From the NCBI GenBank assembly GCA_016234405.1, contig JACRCC010000036.1, positions 1-53,702 of the forward strand: 53,702 nt of DNA, written 5' to 3'. Made by a program: the position numbers and the translations under genes. A model generated the notes under the pieces. The model searched no databases. It had not been told where the DNA came from and was given only the letters and a program-made list of their open reading frames with translations. This stretch comes from Deltaproteobacteria bacterium. GTDB lineage: Bacteria > Desulfobacterota > GWC2-55-46. Positions within the stretch are counted from its first letter, which is position 1. Every line of letters begins with the position of its first letter. Shown one piece after another: positions 1 to 7,076 of this stretch.

Positions 1-165
1 CATCATTATAACGAACGTAAACGCTGCGCCGAGCGCGAGGATCGGCAGCTGTGCCGCCTTCAGGGACTTCTGCGCCCTCGACGATGCGATATACCAGAGG
101 GGCGCCATTACTGCGTAGAACGCGATGCACGTCTTGGGCCCAAGATACCCGTCCGGTATGTGCAT
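1..165 (-). CDS. cbiM: Cobalt ECF transporter S component CbiM, N-terminal fragment
   Basis: The reading frame opens with MHIPDGYLGP, the N-terminal signature of the CbiM/NikM membrane subunit of energy-coupling-factor cobalt and nickel transporters, and continues for 55 codons to the window edge, so the C-terminal part lies outside. In the family, the first Met and the following His help bind the metal. The visible part has one hydrophobic stretch (residues about 14-27) and a second beginning near residue 40. It lies downstream of the CbiX-CbiC gene on the same strand, and cobalt uptake for corrin synthesis fits that neighbour and the riboswitch further upstream. Confidence 0.88.
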   Translation of the reverse strand, partial: MHIPDGYLGPKTCIAFYAVMAPLWYIASSRAQKSLKAAQLPILALGAAFTFVIMM

Positions 166-293
166 AGAGTCCTTGTTCCGAAGGATGGTATGTGGGATAA
201 GGATGGTTGGTAGGAGGTAGGGGGTGGGATGTAGTAAAGACTTTACCACTACCTACCACCCACTTCCCACTTCCTACCTCCCGCATCCCGTAA
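166..293. repeat. Long imperfect hairpin of GGTAGG-type words
   Basis: The gap between cbiM and the CbiX-CbiC gene is filled by GGTAGG/GGTGGG-like words on the left and their complements (CCTACC, CCCACTT) on the right. They are symmetric about GTAAAGACTTTAC at 234-246. The transcript could fold into a stem of about 45 bp with mismatches. No coding sequence is seen here. It resembles the other intergenic word-repeat hairpins of this window in design but not in sequence. Confidence 0.7.
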
Positions 294-1382
294 TTATACA
301 GCGCCGGCGGTTTTGCACAAATCAATTGCGAGTATAAAGAGCGCGTTGACTATTGCGGCGGCCACCGTGCTGCCGCCTTTTCTGCCCGTGTTGGTGATAT
401 ACGGCACACCGGACTTCAAGAGTTCCTGTTTGGCCTCGACCGCGCCCACGAAACCGACCGGGATGCCAACGACGAGCGCGGGGCGGGCGGCATTGCTTTT
501 TATGAGCCTCAAGACCTCGGCAAGCGCGGTCGGCGCGTTGCCGACGGCCACGATGCCGCCTTCCATCAAAGAGGCTGCCTTTTTCATCGAGGCCGCGGTC
601 TTGGTGAGCTTCTCCTTTTCGGCGGTCAATGCAACGTCCCGGTCAGAGGAGAAACAAAACAGCTTGTTGCCGAAGGAAGACGCCCTCGTGATGCCGGCCT
701 CGACCATCTTGACGTCCGTTATTATATTGCGCCCCGCCCTTATGACCCCGATACCCGCCTCGATTGCGCCCGGTGAGAACCGCATAGTGTCTTTGAACTC
801 AAAATCCGCGCTCGTGTGTATCACCCTTTTGACTATGGGAAGTTCAAGGGCGGAAAAGCGCGTCTCGCCGAGTTCGCGCCCGATTATCTCAAAACTCTCC
901 TTTTCTATCGGGTGCTGGCCGGCCGCATCGGGTTTGCGCGCGCCGTCCTTATTCACCTTTAAAACGTCCAACCCGGAAACCCTCTCTATCGCTATGTCCA
1001 CGAGCCTGTCGTGAAAGCCGAGGCTCTCGGCCACGCTGAAACTCATGTCTCCGTGTCTCTCCCGCGCCTTTTCAATCTCTCCCGGTAAGTCCGACGTGAC
1101 GTGCAGGCCGGAATAGAGGAAATACGGCATGACTATTATATCCGTAAAGCCCTTTTCGTGGAGGCCGTCCACGGCCTCCTGAAAGTCGGGCTTGGACAAC
1201 TGGAGATACGCCGGGTAGACGCAGCCGAAGGGGGTATTGCCCCCAAAACCCGCGGCCGCCTCCATGGCCGAGGCGATTTGTTTCAGGGTGTCGTTCGCCT
1301 CCTTCCTCTTGCTGCCGTGTCCGAGGAGGAGCACGGCCTTGCCAAGGGAGGCAAAACCCCCGTTGTCATTGCATTTCGTCAT
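294..1382 (-). CDS. cbiX/cbiC: Sirohydrochlorin cobaltochelatase CbiX fused to cobalt-precorrin-8 methylmutase CbiC
   Basis: The 362-residue protein has two parts. Residues about 16-135 match the short CbiX chelatase: LLLGHGSKR near 19-27 carries the catalytic His, and YFLYSGLHV near 87-95 is the second metal-binding segment. Residues about 155-362 match CbiC, with TRFSALELPIVKRVIHTSADF holding the catalytic His of the methylmutase, then RFSPGAIEAGI. It would insert cobalt into sirohydrochlorin and later shift the C-11 methyl group to give cobyrinate, two separated steps of the early-cobalt pathway. The start has a GGGAGG box five bases upstream. A riboswitch and a terminator lie upstream, so expression should fall when cobalamin is plentiful. 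Confidence 0.92.
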   Translation of the reverse strand: MTKCNDNGGFASLGKAVLLLGHGSKRKEANDTLKQIASAMEAAAGFGGNTPFGCVYPAYLQLSKPDFQEAVDGLHEKGFTDIIVMPYFLYSGLHVTSDLPGEIEKARERHGDMSFSVAESLGFHDRLVDIAIERVSGLDVLKVNKDGARKPDAAGQHPIEKESFEIIGRELGETRFSALELPIVKRVIHTSADFEFKDTMRFSPGAIEAGIGVIRAGRNIITDVKMVEAGITRASSFGNKLFCFSSDRDVALTAEKEKLTKTAASMKKAASLMEGGIVAVGNAPTALAEVLRLIKSNAARPALVVGIPVGFVGAVEAKQELLKSGVPYITNTGRKGGSTVAAAIVNALFILAIDLCKTAGAV

Positions 1383-1500
1383 TTAATCCTCCCAGCCCCC
1401 TAATCTCCCCGCTCCCCGTTGCAACGTTTATCGTTCCCACGCTCCGGCGTGGGAACGCAACCCCGGACGCTCCGGCGTCCAGTCCCTTTGCCTGCGTCAT
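1366..1500 (-). CDS. Possible 44-residue leader ORF before CbiX-CbiC
   Basis: A short frame starts at ATG 1500 with a good GGAGG box seven bases upstream and ends in a TGA overlapping the first 17 bases of the CbiX-CbiC gene, which allows translational coupling. It lies just after the riboswitch terminator. Its middle is encoded by the palindrome at 1432-1457, so the peptide is unlikely to be conserved. It may be the remains of an older N-terminus interrupted by the palindrome, or a chance ORF. No family is recognised. Confidence 0.25.
   Translation of the reverse strand: MTQAKGLDAGASGVAFPRRSVGTINVATGSGEIRGLGGLNDEMQ
1432..1457. repeat. Palindromic repeat CGTTCCCACG...CGTGGGAACG
   Basis: A 26-base palindrome with an 11-bp stem (CGTTCCCACGC/GCGTGGGAACG). 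A near-identical copy, with the inner bases rearranged, sits inside the riboswitch at 1684-1709, and a related CTCGTTCCCAAGCT palindrome occurs at 19161-19189. It is a dispersed REP-like element. Confidence 0.8.
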
Positions 1501-1512
1501 GCTAAAACCTCC

Positions 1513-1552
1513 AAATAAAAACCCTCCGCTTCTTTTTGAAAAGAAAGGAGGG
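1513..1552 (-). terminator. Intrinsic terminator, likely riboswitch expression platform
   Basis: On the minus strand, CCCTCCTTTCTTTT pairs with AAAAGAAGCGGAGGG and is followed by TTTTTATTT. It lies between the cobalamin aptamer and the CbiX-CbiC start, where a ligand-controlled terminator would act. Confidence 0.75.
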
Positions 1553-1611
1553 TCGAGTGGCGCTGAAACCCCCTCACCTTCTTTACCTTCGAAGAATTCG
1601 TGAGGCGCGCC

Positions 1612-1822
1612 CGGGCAGGTTTCCTGACTCACGGCAACAACCTACTCTCCCGGCCTTCCCAACTTTACAGTTAGTGGCCTTTGCGTTCCCACGCCGGAGC
1701 GCGGGAACGATAGGGATTTCGTTCCGTTTACAGTGGCGGGTCCGTCCCCGGTTTCCTTTTTTGAAAGGTCACGGGATTCCCTTTTAAACCCCCGGCAGCA
1801 GGGGGATTACCCAAGTGCTATT
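1612..1822 (-). promoter_or_regulatory. Cobalamin riboswitch (AdoCbl aptamer)
   Basis: Read on the minus strand, the conserved blocks of the cobalamin aptamer appear in order: AAAAGGGAATCCCGTG near 1784-1769, GACCCGCCACTG near 1742-1731, GGGAAGGCCGGG near 1659-1648 and GAGTCAGGAAACCTGCC near 1630-1614. They precede a cobalamin biosynthesis gene and a cobalt transporter, the usual regulon. Binding of the coenzyme should favour the terminator at 1513-1552. A palindromic repeat occupies the variable arm between the CCACTG and GGGAAGG blocks. The outer limits are approximate. Confidence 0.93.
1684..1709. repeat. REP-like palindrome within the riboswitch variable arm
   Basis: CGTTCCCACGCCGGAGCGCGGGAACG, shown here split as CGTTCCCACGCC and GGAGCGCGGGAACG, matches the 1432-1457 element except in the inner bases. 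It lies between conserved aptamer blocks and would extend an existing peripheral stem, so the fold may tolerate it. Confidence 0.75.
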
Positions 1823-1919
1823 TGTTTTTTGAACCCGCCATCAAGGGCGGATGAAATAATGATTACATTTTGCCGCAGCCAAGTCAATGCCTTAAGTATG
1901 CCTTAAGTATGTCCCCGCC

Positions 1920-2822
1920 TCACCCCTGCCCTTCCGCGCCTTTCACGGGTTTTTCAAGCTCCAAGATTATTTTCCCCTGACTGAAAATCCGCACGATGCC
2001 GGTGGAGCCGGAGATGCTTACGGCCGCGGCGCCGGTAACGTCGGTTATGCCGGCTGCGGCCATGTGGCGGCACCCGAGGCCGGGTATCAGTCCTTCGTTT
2101 TCAAGGGCCGCGTCTATGTGGACCCCCGCGGCCATGACCACCCCGTCCTCGCGCACGATAAACGCGCCGTCAAGCAGCGAGAACTCTTTGATGGTCTCGT
2201 GCACGGACGTGTCGAGAATGTTCCTTGACTCTTCGGGGTATCCCTTAAACGGGTTCATTATGAGGGGCTTGGAGAGCTTTGCGACCTTCTCGTGGTCTCC
2301 TATCACGAACATGGCGCCGATGGCCTTGCCTTCCCTGCCCTCGCTCGAAAGCTCGATGGCGATGTTGAGGACGGCCTCGAGCACCTCAGGTTTTACGTGA
2401 CGCAGCAGCCCCTTGGTGAAGGCGCGGGTGGTGAAGACCTCGGTTTCTTTTGAAAGGTCAATGGCCATCATGGTATCGAGTATGCCGCCCCCTATCGCGC
2501 CCGTAAGGCAGATTATCCTGTCGTTATTTTTGAAGACCCCTTCGGTGAGGCACATTATCACGGTGAGCTTTATCTGCCCCAACCGCGTGAGCTTCACGCG
2601 GGGGAGTTTTAGGACGTGTTTGACTTCTTTTTTGAAGTTTTCAAGATCTGCCGCGAATTCGTCCTTCTGGGTTATGAGGACGAGCTTTTTCTTGTTGGGA
2701 ATTTTTTTCCAGAACGCCCAGTCGTCGGCAGCGTCGAGAAAAAGCACCACCGCCGACGCCTTGAACTCTTTTGCAAGGTCAAGACATTTTAAGAGCATTG
2801 TTTCATTTATCGCGTCGGTCAT
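1920..2822 (-). CDS. DisA_N/DAC-domain protein, putative diadenylate cyclase
   Basis: A 300-residue protein. The C-terminal half (about 190-290) carries the diadenylate cyclase signature: LLDGAFIV supplies the DGA motif, and GCRHMAAAGIT stands where the RHR motif of the family lies. The N-terminal 170 residues look like a regulatory alpha/beta domain (VVLFLDAADD, LTGAIGGGILD), as in the two-domain archaeal-type DacZ enzymes. The enzyme would make c-di-AMP from two ATP. The third position of RHR is Met instead of Arg, which may be normal for this subfamily or may weaken activity. It lies 58 bases downstream of trmJ and is probably co-transcribed with it. Confidence 0.75.
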   Translation of the reverse strand: MTDAINETMLLKCLDLAKEFKASAVVLFLDAADDWAFWKKIPNKKKLVLITQKDEFAADLENFKKEVKHVLKLPRVKLTRLGQIKLTVIMCLTEGVFKNNDRIICLTGAIGGGILDTMMAIDLSKETEVFTTRAFTKGLLRHVKPEVLEAVLNIAIELSSEGREGKAIGAMFVIGDHEKVAKLSKPLIMNPFKGYPEESRNILDTSVHETIKEFSLLDGAFIVREDGVVMAAGVHIDAALENEGLIPGLGCRHMAAAGITDVTGAAAVSISGSTGIVRIFSQGKIILELEKPVKGAEGQG

Positions 2823-2880
2823 CCGTTACCCCGCGGCAGCCGTTTCAGCGCGCCCAGCGCCACTTTCGCCACAACGCCCT

Positions 2881-3660
2881 TTATTGTTTAAGAAAGGTTT
2901 TGCTGAAAAGTGGCGCTGGACGCGCCCTCTCTTGTATCTGCGTAAATATCCCGCGCAGCATATTCACCTCTTTTTGCATCAATGCAGTCCTTCCAAAGAG
3001 CCTCCTGAAACTCCGCAGTATGGTTGCAAGGAGATACTCGCCGCCCTTTTCGCCGTATCCGAGCGCCCTTAACGCCGACTCCAGATGCACATACATCTTT
3101 TTCATGTCTTCGCGGGTCACGGCCTTAATCGCCGCCTCCGCCGGGTTTTCGGCCGTGAAGAGACAGTGGCACACGAGGAGCACGGCGTGTGAAAGATTGA
3201 TGGACGGATACCCTTTGGACGCCGGTATCTCAACGAGCATATCGCACACGGCTATCTCTTCGTTTTTAAGCCCCTTGTCTTCCCTGCCGAAAAGGATGAC
3301 GGTCTTGTTGCTTGAAGCAAGCTCGATTATCTTGGGCACGGCTTCATGAAGGGTCATCACCGGGTATCTGAGTCTGCCTATGCGCCGGGTCGTTCCGACA
3401 ATAATCTTGAATGCGTTTACGCACTCATCGAGGGTTGAATAGACCTTTGCGCCAAGCAGCACGTCCGTGGCCTTGCAGGCCATAGAGTAGGCGTCGTTAT
3501 TCTTGTAATCGCAGGGGGCGATGAGCGCGAGTTTCTCAAAACCCGTGTTCTTCATGGCCCTTGCCGCGCTCCCCACGTTGCCGGAACTTTGAGGCTCGAC
3601 AAGCGCGACCGATATGTTGGCGAGGGCGGACGAGTTCGAGTCCTTACCTATTTTTCTCAT
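2881..3660 (-). CDS. trmJ: tRNA (cytidine/uridine-2'-O-)-methyltransferase TrmJ
   Basis: A 259-residue SPOUT methyltransferase. VALVEPQSSGNVGSAARAMK (about 19-38) is the N-terminal motif of the TrmH superfamily. VILFGREDKGLKNEEI and PSINLSHAV (about 121-160) form the knotted SAM-binding site. The roughly 95-residue helical tail is typical of TrmJ, which 2'-O-methylates position 32 of several tRNAs. Family assignment is firm; the exact position specificity is inferred. The start at MRKIGKDS is taken because the conserved core begins shortly after. The 254-base stretch upstream (3661-3914) holds only a weak hairpin and GGTTGATAACCGATAACC words. Confidence 0.88.
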   Translation of the reverse strand: MRKIGKDSNSSALANISVALVEPQSSGNVGSAARAMKNTGFEKLALIAPCDYKNNDAYSMACKATDVLLGAKVYSTLDECVNAFKIIVGTTRRIGRLRYPVMTLHEAVPKIIELASSNKTVILFGREDKGLKNEEIAVCDMLVEIPASKGYPSINLSHAVLLVCHCLFTAENPAEAAIKAVTREDMKKMYVHLESALRALGYGEKGGEYLLATILRSFRRLFGRTALMQKEVNMLRGIFTQIQERARPAPLFSKTFLKQ

Positions 3661-3914
3661 GGCTGAGGTTTCCCTGCGGACACGGTGTTTTTATGTCGTC
3701 TTCGCCAGTATATCAGAAAAACCAAGAAATGACCAAACGCCTTTACACCCTGTAAAGACTGGGCAGAGGGGGCCAACATTGCGCCCCCTCGCTGTCAATG
3801 GCGGGGTCTGAGTGAGAAACAGCGGATAATGAGGCGGGGACTTCTTTTATGACGGGAGTCTTTTTTATCGCAACATCTTATATATGGTTGCCGGTTGATA
3901 ACCGATAACCTGAT

Positions 3915-4880
3915 TTAAACCACGTCGGAGAATTCCAGCTCGTCCTCCTCGACCATCCTTTTGAGTTTTTCTATCGTCTTTGCCTCTATCTGTCTGACGC
4001 GCTCACGGGTTATTCCAAACCTCCTGCCTACGGTCTCGAGGGTTTCAGGTTCTTTCTCGTCGAACCCGAACCTGAGCTTTATAATCTCCCGTTCGTTCTC
4101 GTCAAGCGTCTCAAGCCATGCGTGGATCTGCCCAACGCTTGCGGCCTTTGCGATGACTTCCATCGGAGAAGGCACGGTCTCGTCCTCCAAGAGGTCAAGG
4201 AGCGTCTGTTCGGAATCTTCCGAAATATGCGCCTCAAGCGAATAGCTCTTTCTGTTTATCTGGGTAAGCTTTTTGACGTATCTACCCGACAGGCGCGTCT
4301 TTTCGGCAAGTTCCCCGAGGGACGGCTCCCTATTAAGATACGCCGTGAGTTCCCTTTCGGCCCTCGTGAGTTTGGCCAGATCCGTAGTAACGTGAATGGG
4401 GAGCCTCACGGTATTGGCCTGATTCGCAAGAGAGCGGTCTATGGCCTGACGTATCCAGTAATGGGCGTAAGTCGAGAACTTGCAGCCCTTGTCGGCCTTA
4501 AATCTCTCGACGGATTTTATGAGGCCGATATTGCCCTCCTCGATGAGGTCTTGGAGGGGCAGGCCCCTGTTTAAATATCTCTTGGCGACGTTGACCACGA
4601 GACGCAAATTCGCCTCTATCATCTTTTGCCTTGCGCCTCTGTCGCCTCTGGCGATTTTCTTTGAAAGGGACTTTTCCTCGCTCGCCGTAAGGAGCGTAAA
4701 CTTTTTTATCCCTGAAAAATAGGCGGCGATTGAGTCGCTCTTTATGCCGTCGTGGTCGGCCCTCGTGTGTCCGGCGTCCTCGGCAACGTTCATGATGCCG
4801 GCCTTGCGCCTTTTGTCTTCTTTATCCGTAAGGGCTATGTGCGCCATGCGTCCGGGTTCGTTCTCGATGTTTGTCAACAT
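3915..4880 (-). CDS. RNA polymerase sigma-70 family factor (RpoD/RpoS group)
   Basis: About 321 residues. Region 1.2 ([17 protein letters not shown]) is followed by region 2 ([53 protein letters not shown]), region 3 and region 4 with the helix-turn-helix [20 protein letters not shown]. It lacks the long N-terminal region 1.1 of a housekeeping RpoD, and its length suits a group 2 or RpoS-like alternative factor. ATG 4880 is preferred over GTG 4889 because AAAGGGGG sits eight bases before it. It lies upstream of trmJ on the same strand. Whether it is a stress or stationary-phase factor cannot be settled from sequence alone. Confidence 0.88.
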   Translation of the reverse strand: MLTNIENEPGRMAHIALTDKEDKRRKAGIMNVAEDAGHTRADHDGIKSDSIAAYFSGIKKFTLLTASEEKSLSKKIARGDRGARQKMIEANLRLVVNVAKRYLNRGLPLQDLIEEGNIGLIKSVERFKADKGCKFSTYAHYWIRQAIDRSLANQANTVRLPIHVTTDLAKLTRAERELTAYLNREPSLGELAEKTRLSGRYVKKLTQINRKSYSLEAHISEDSEQTLLDLLEDETVPSPMEVIAKAASVGQIHAWLETLDENEREIIKLRFGFDEKEPETLETVGRRFGITRERVRQIEAKTIEKLKRMVEEDELEFSDVV

Positions 4881-4926
4881 TCGCTGCACCCCCTTTTTAA
4901 AGCCTCGGTATGCTCCTGCCGCGCTT

Positions 4927-5520
4927 TTAATAATGCGCCGATGCGTACTTCTCCAACCCTTTTGCGTCGGCCTTCATGCCGTCTTCGCCCTTTTTCCAGT
5001 TGGCCGGGCAGACTTCATTGTGTTTCTCGTTGAACTGGATGGCGTCAACCATCCTTAATACCTCGTCCACGTTCCTCCCAAGCGGAAGGTCGTTGACGGT
5101 AATATGACGGAGTAATCCGGCCTTGTCGAGGATGAAGAGTCCTCTGAGCGCGATGCCGGGTTTTTCGATGAGCACCCCGTATTTTTTGCATATACTCTTG
5201 TCGAGATCGGCCACCAGCGGGTATTGAACCTCTCCGATGCCTCCTTTCTTCCTTGGCGTATTCCTCCACGCGAGATGCGAGAAGTGGCTGTCAACCGAAA
5301 CGCCTATCACCGCCGTGTTGCGCGTCTCAAACTCCTTAATCCTGTCGCTCAGGGCTATAATCTCAGTCGGACACACGAAGGTAAAATCGAGCGGATAGAA
5401 AAAGAGCACCACGTGTTTACCCCTGTAATCCGAGAGTTTTATCTCCTTGAAACTCCCGTCCGGCATGACCGCCTGCGCCGTGAAGTCCGGCGCCGCGTTT
5501 TGAACAAAGGCCTCTGACAT
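4927..5520 (-). CDS. 2-Cys peroxiredoxin (AhpC/Prx1 type)
   Basis: A 197-residue thiol peroxidase that reduces H2O2 and organic peroxides. [14 protein letters not shown] (about 42-55) holds the peroxidatic Cys with the PxxxTxxC motif, and [12 protein letters not shown] (about 167-178) holds the resolving Cys, so it is a typical 2-Cys enzyme. Length and both motifs are complete. It follows perR by 30 bases with a GGGAGG box before the ATG, so the two should form one peroxide-responsive operon driven from the promoter at 5997-6037. No AhpF or dedicated reductant is encoded beside it; thioredoxin is the likely electron donor. Confidence 0.93.
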   Translation of the reverse strand: MSEAFVQNAAPDFTAQAVMPDGSFKEIKLSDYRGKHVVLFFYPLDFTFVCPTEIIALSDRIKEFETRNTAVIGVSVDSHFSHLAWRNTPRKKGGIGEVQYPLVADLDKSICKKYGVLIEKPGIALRGLFILDKAGLLRHITVNDLPLGRNVDEVLRMVDAIQFNEKHNEVCPANWKKGEDGMKADAKGLEKYASAHY

Positions 5521-5550
5521 TTTTTTATTCCTCCCGTTTTTATGTTTTTT

Positions 5551-5961
5551 TCAGCCGCGGCATTCCCTGCAGACGCCGTAGAAGTCTATATGGTTTCCGG
5601 CAACCGAGAACTCCTCGACGACCTCCTGAGGCAGCGCTATCTCGGAGGTGTAATCCTCGAATATGTCCGCTATCCTCTTGCACTCCATGCAGATGATGTG
5701 ATGGTGCGGGGTGGTATTGGGGTCGAAGTGTTTTCTCTCAGGGTCAATGGTAACTTCCGCTATCTCGCCCCTGTCGCGCAGGGTCTCTATCGTGTTGTAA
5801 ACCGTTGCAACCGAGAGCGTCGGATAGTCATTTTTCAGACCCGTATAAATCTCGTCCGCCGTAGGGTGCTCGTTGTTGCCTTCGAGGAATTTCAGTATCG
5901 CAAGCCTCTGCGGCGTGAGCTTGAAACCCTTGCCTTTGTATCTGTGGATTATCTTTTCCAT
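5551..5961 (-). CDS. perR: Fur-family peroxide-type repressor (PerR-like)
   Basis: A 136-residue Fur-family protein. The winged helix is at about 14-75 (KLTPQRLAILKFL, SVATVYNTIETLRDRGEI), followed by the metal-sensing segment TTPHHHIICMECKRIADI (about 88-105) and the second Cys pair CRECRG at the C-terminus, which form the structural zinc site. Linkage to a peroxiredoxin and the operator in front of it favour a PerR role over an iron-responsive Fur role. The sequence shows Asp within DPNTTPHHH, as PerR has at its regulatory site, but the ligand set cannot be proven here. The gene heads the perR-prx operon and likely represses itself. Confidence 0.88.
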   Translation of the reverse strand: MEKIIHRYKGKGFKLTPQRLAILKFLEGNNEHPTADEIYTGLKNDYPTLSVATVYNTIETLRDRGEIAEVTIDPERKHFDPNTTPHHHIICMECKRIADIFEDYTSEIALPQEVVEEFSVAGNHIDFYGVCRECRG

Positions 5962-5996
5962 GTCTGTGAAGCCCCACTCCTGTAACTTTTACTACC

Positions 5997-6037
5997 TTAG
6001 AACAATTCTATTATAATATGAATTCCAAACTTGTCAA
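5997..6037 (-). promoter_or_regulatory. perR-peroxiredoxin promoter with PerR-box-like operator
   Basis: On the minus strand TTGACA (6037-6032) and TATAAT (6015-6010) are consensus hexamers with a 16-base spacer. TTAGAACAATTCTAT (5997-6011 on the plus strand) overlaps the start-site side of the -10 box. It contains the inverted TAGAA/TTCTA arms and matches the PerR consensus TTATAATNATTATAA at about 11 of 15 positions. A repressor there would block initiation. Confidence 0.78.
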
Positions 6038-6265
6038 GTGTTTTTTTGCTTGAGCGGTTGATATTTCTATTTGAAGGGATAACCATTTGATTTATCTATA
6101 ATATTTAGATTTTAGATACTATCGCTGATAAAAATGCCTTGTCATTTAATACCCCTCTTTCTTAAAGAGGGGCTGTGGAGATTATGATTTTACTCATATA
6201 CTATCTCAGAAATTCCTTTATAATATGCTTAGTTAGATTCTGGACATTAAACCATGGGGGGCGAC

Positions 6266-6751
6266 ATGTTTTTCTATCTAATACACATAATCCACATCCT
6301 GACGGTTATCCTGTGGATAGGCGGGCTTGCGTTCGTGACCATTATCGTCCTGCCAATGGCGATAAGCGCCAAAGACCCACTCCAGAAGGTCCTGATGTTC
6401 CAGAGGGTCGAGCACCGGTTCGCCAAGATCGCGCGGTTCTACAACCTCTTGACCGGCGCGACCGGGTTCATCATGCTATTCATGACGGGCTGGCATAGGA
6501 TGCTCTTCACGTGGGTGGGAGCGCCGCTCACGTTCATGACCCTTGTCTGGGTCTTCTGGTTCGTGATGCTATTCGGGCTTGAGCCGCTCGTGATAAAAAA
6601 GATGCTCGAAAAGATGCTGAAGCAGGAGCCTAAGGCGGACATCGACGCGGTCTTCGTGAAGCTCAACAGGATGCACTGGTTTATGGTGATGATATCCCTT
6701 CTCGCCGCGGCCGCAGGGGTCTTGACGGCGCACGGGTTGACGCTGTTTTAG
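6266..6751 (+). CDS. Small CopD-like integral membrane protein
   Basis: A 161-residue protein with four clear hydrophobic segments: residues about 4-30 (HIIHILTVILWIGGLAFVTI), 60-75, 86-108 and 138-158. His and Trp residues in the first segment (LIHIIHILTVILWIGG) resemble the CopD/HemJ-like four-helix membrane families, where such His residues can bind haem or metal. Function is not established. ATG 6266 is favoured over ATG 6254 because a run of six G precedes it, though the spacing is short. It is transcribed alone and ends at the hairpin terminator at 6771-6809. Confidence 0.72.
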   Translation: MFFYLIHIIHILTVILWIGGLAFVTIIVLPMAISAKDPLQKVLMFQRVEHRFAKIARFYNLLTGATGFIMLFMTGWHRMLFTWVGAPLTFMTLVWVFWFVMLFGLEPLVIKKMLEKMLKQEPKADIDAVFVKLNRMHWFMVMISLLAAAAGVLTAHGLTLF

Positions 6752-6770
6752 ACGCCAAAGGCGCATTGAC

Positions 6771-6809
6771 AACGAGACCCTCTCCCGTAAAACGGGAGAG
6801 GGTCTCGTT
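6771..6809. terminator. Strong hairpin terminator between convergent genes
   Basis: AACGAGACCCTCTCCCGT and its exact complement are separated by AAA, giving an 18-bp perfect stem 20 bases after the CopD-like gene stop and followed by GCTTTAAT. The T-run is short, so it may be a REP-like hairpin that serves as a terminator. Confidence 0.65.
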
Positions 6810-6886
6810 GCTTTAATCTCCTCTCCCCTACAAGATGCCCCCTTCATTTTATCCCTCCCCTTTTATGGGGGAGATGGATAACGGAT

Positions 6887-6914
6887 GTAAAGACATGCTA
6901 AGGCATGTCTTTAC
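6887..6914. repeat. Perfect palindrome GTAAAGACATGC / GCATGTCTTTAC
   Basis: A 12-bp stem with a 4-base loop (TAAG) lies in the non-coding 6810-7071 stretch, which also contains CTCCCCTTTTATGGGGGAG-type hairpins. No gene is seen in that stretch. Confidence 0.7.
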
Positions 6915-7018
6915 GGGTGGGGGCGGGAGAGGTTTTTTTGCGTCTACGCCTTGGCCTAAAACCTCCTCTCCCCTTGCGGGAGATGATTGAGGTGAGGGGG
7001 GACGTGCGCAGCACAATT

Positions 7019-7076
7019 GTTGGGTTACCCCTTCGCTACGCTCAGGGCTTCGGCTCACGCGCTAACCCAACCTACA
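7019..7076. repeat. REP element (TTGGGTTA...TAACCCAACCTACA) at the sdhE stop
   Basis: Arms TTGGGTTA (7020-7027) and TAACCCAA (7063-7070) enclose a loop with inner symmetry. The right flank CCTACA supplies the stop codon of sdhE. Related GGTTGGGTC...GACCCAACC elements occur at 24963, 27413 and 28203, near the RAYT transposase gene. Confidence 0.75.

Noticed and set aside
313-1014. 233-residue plus-strand ORF
   Set aside because: Antisense to the CbiX-CbiC fusion, which has clear domain motifs on the other strand.
1501-1632. Upstream part of the minus-strand ORF that covers the riboswitch edge
   Set aside because: It crosses the terminator and aptamer; only the short segment after ATG 1500 has a ribosome site.
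3767-3792. Hairpin GAGGGGG...CCCCCTC as terminator
   Set aside because: Only 7 bp with a long loop and no T-run in either direction, and it lies upstream of trmJ, not after a gene.
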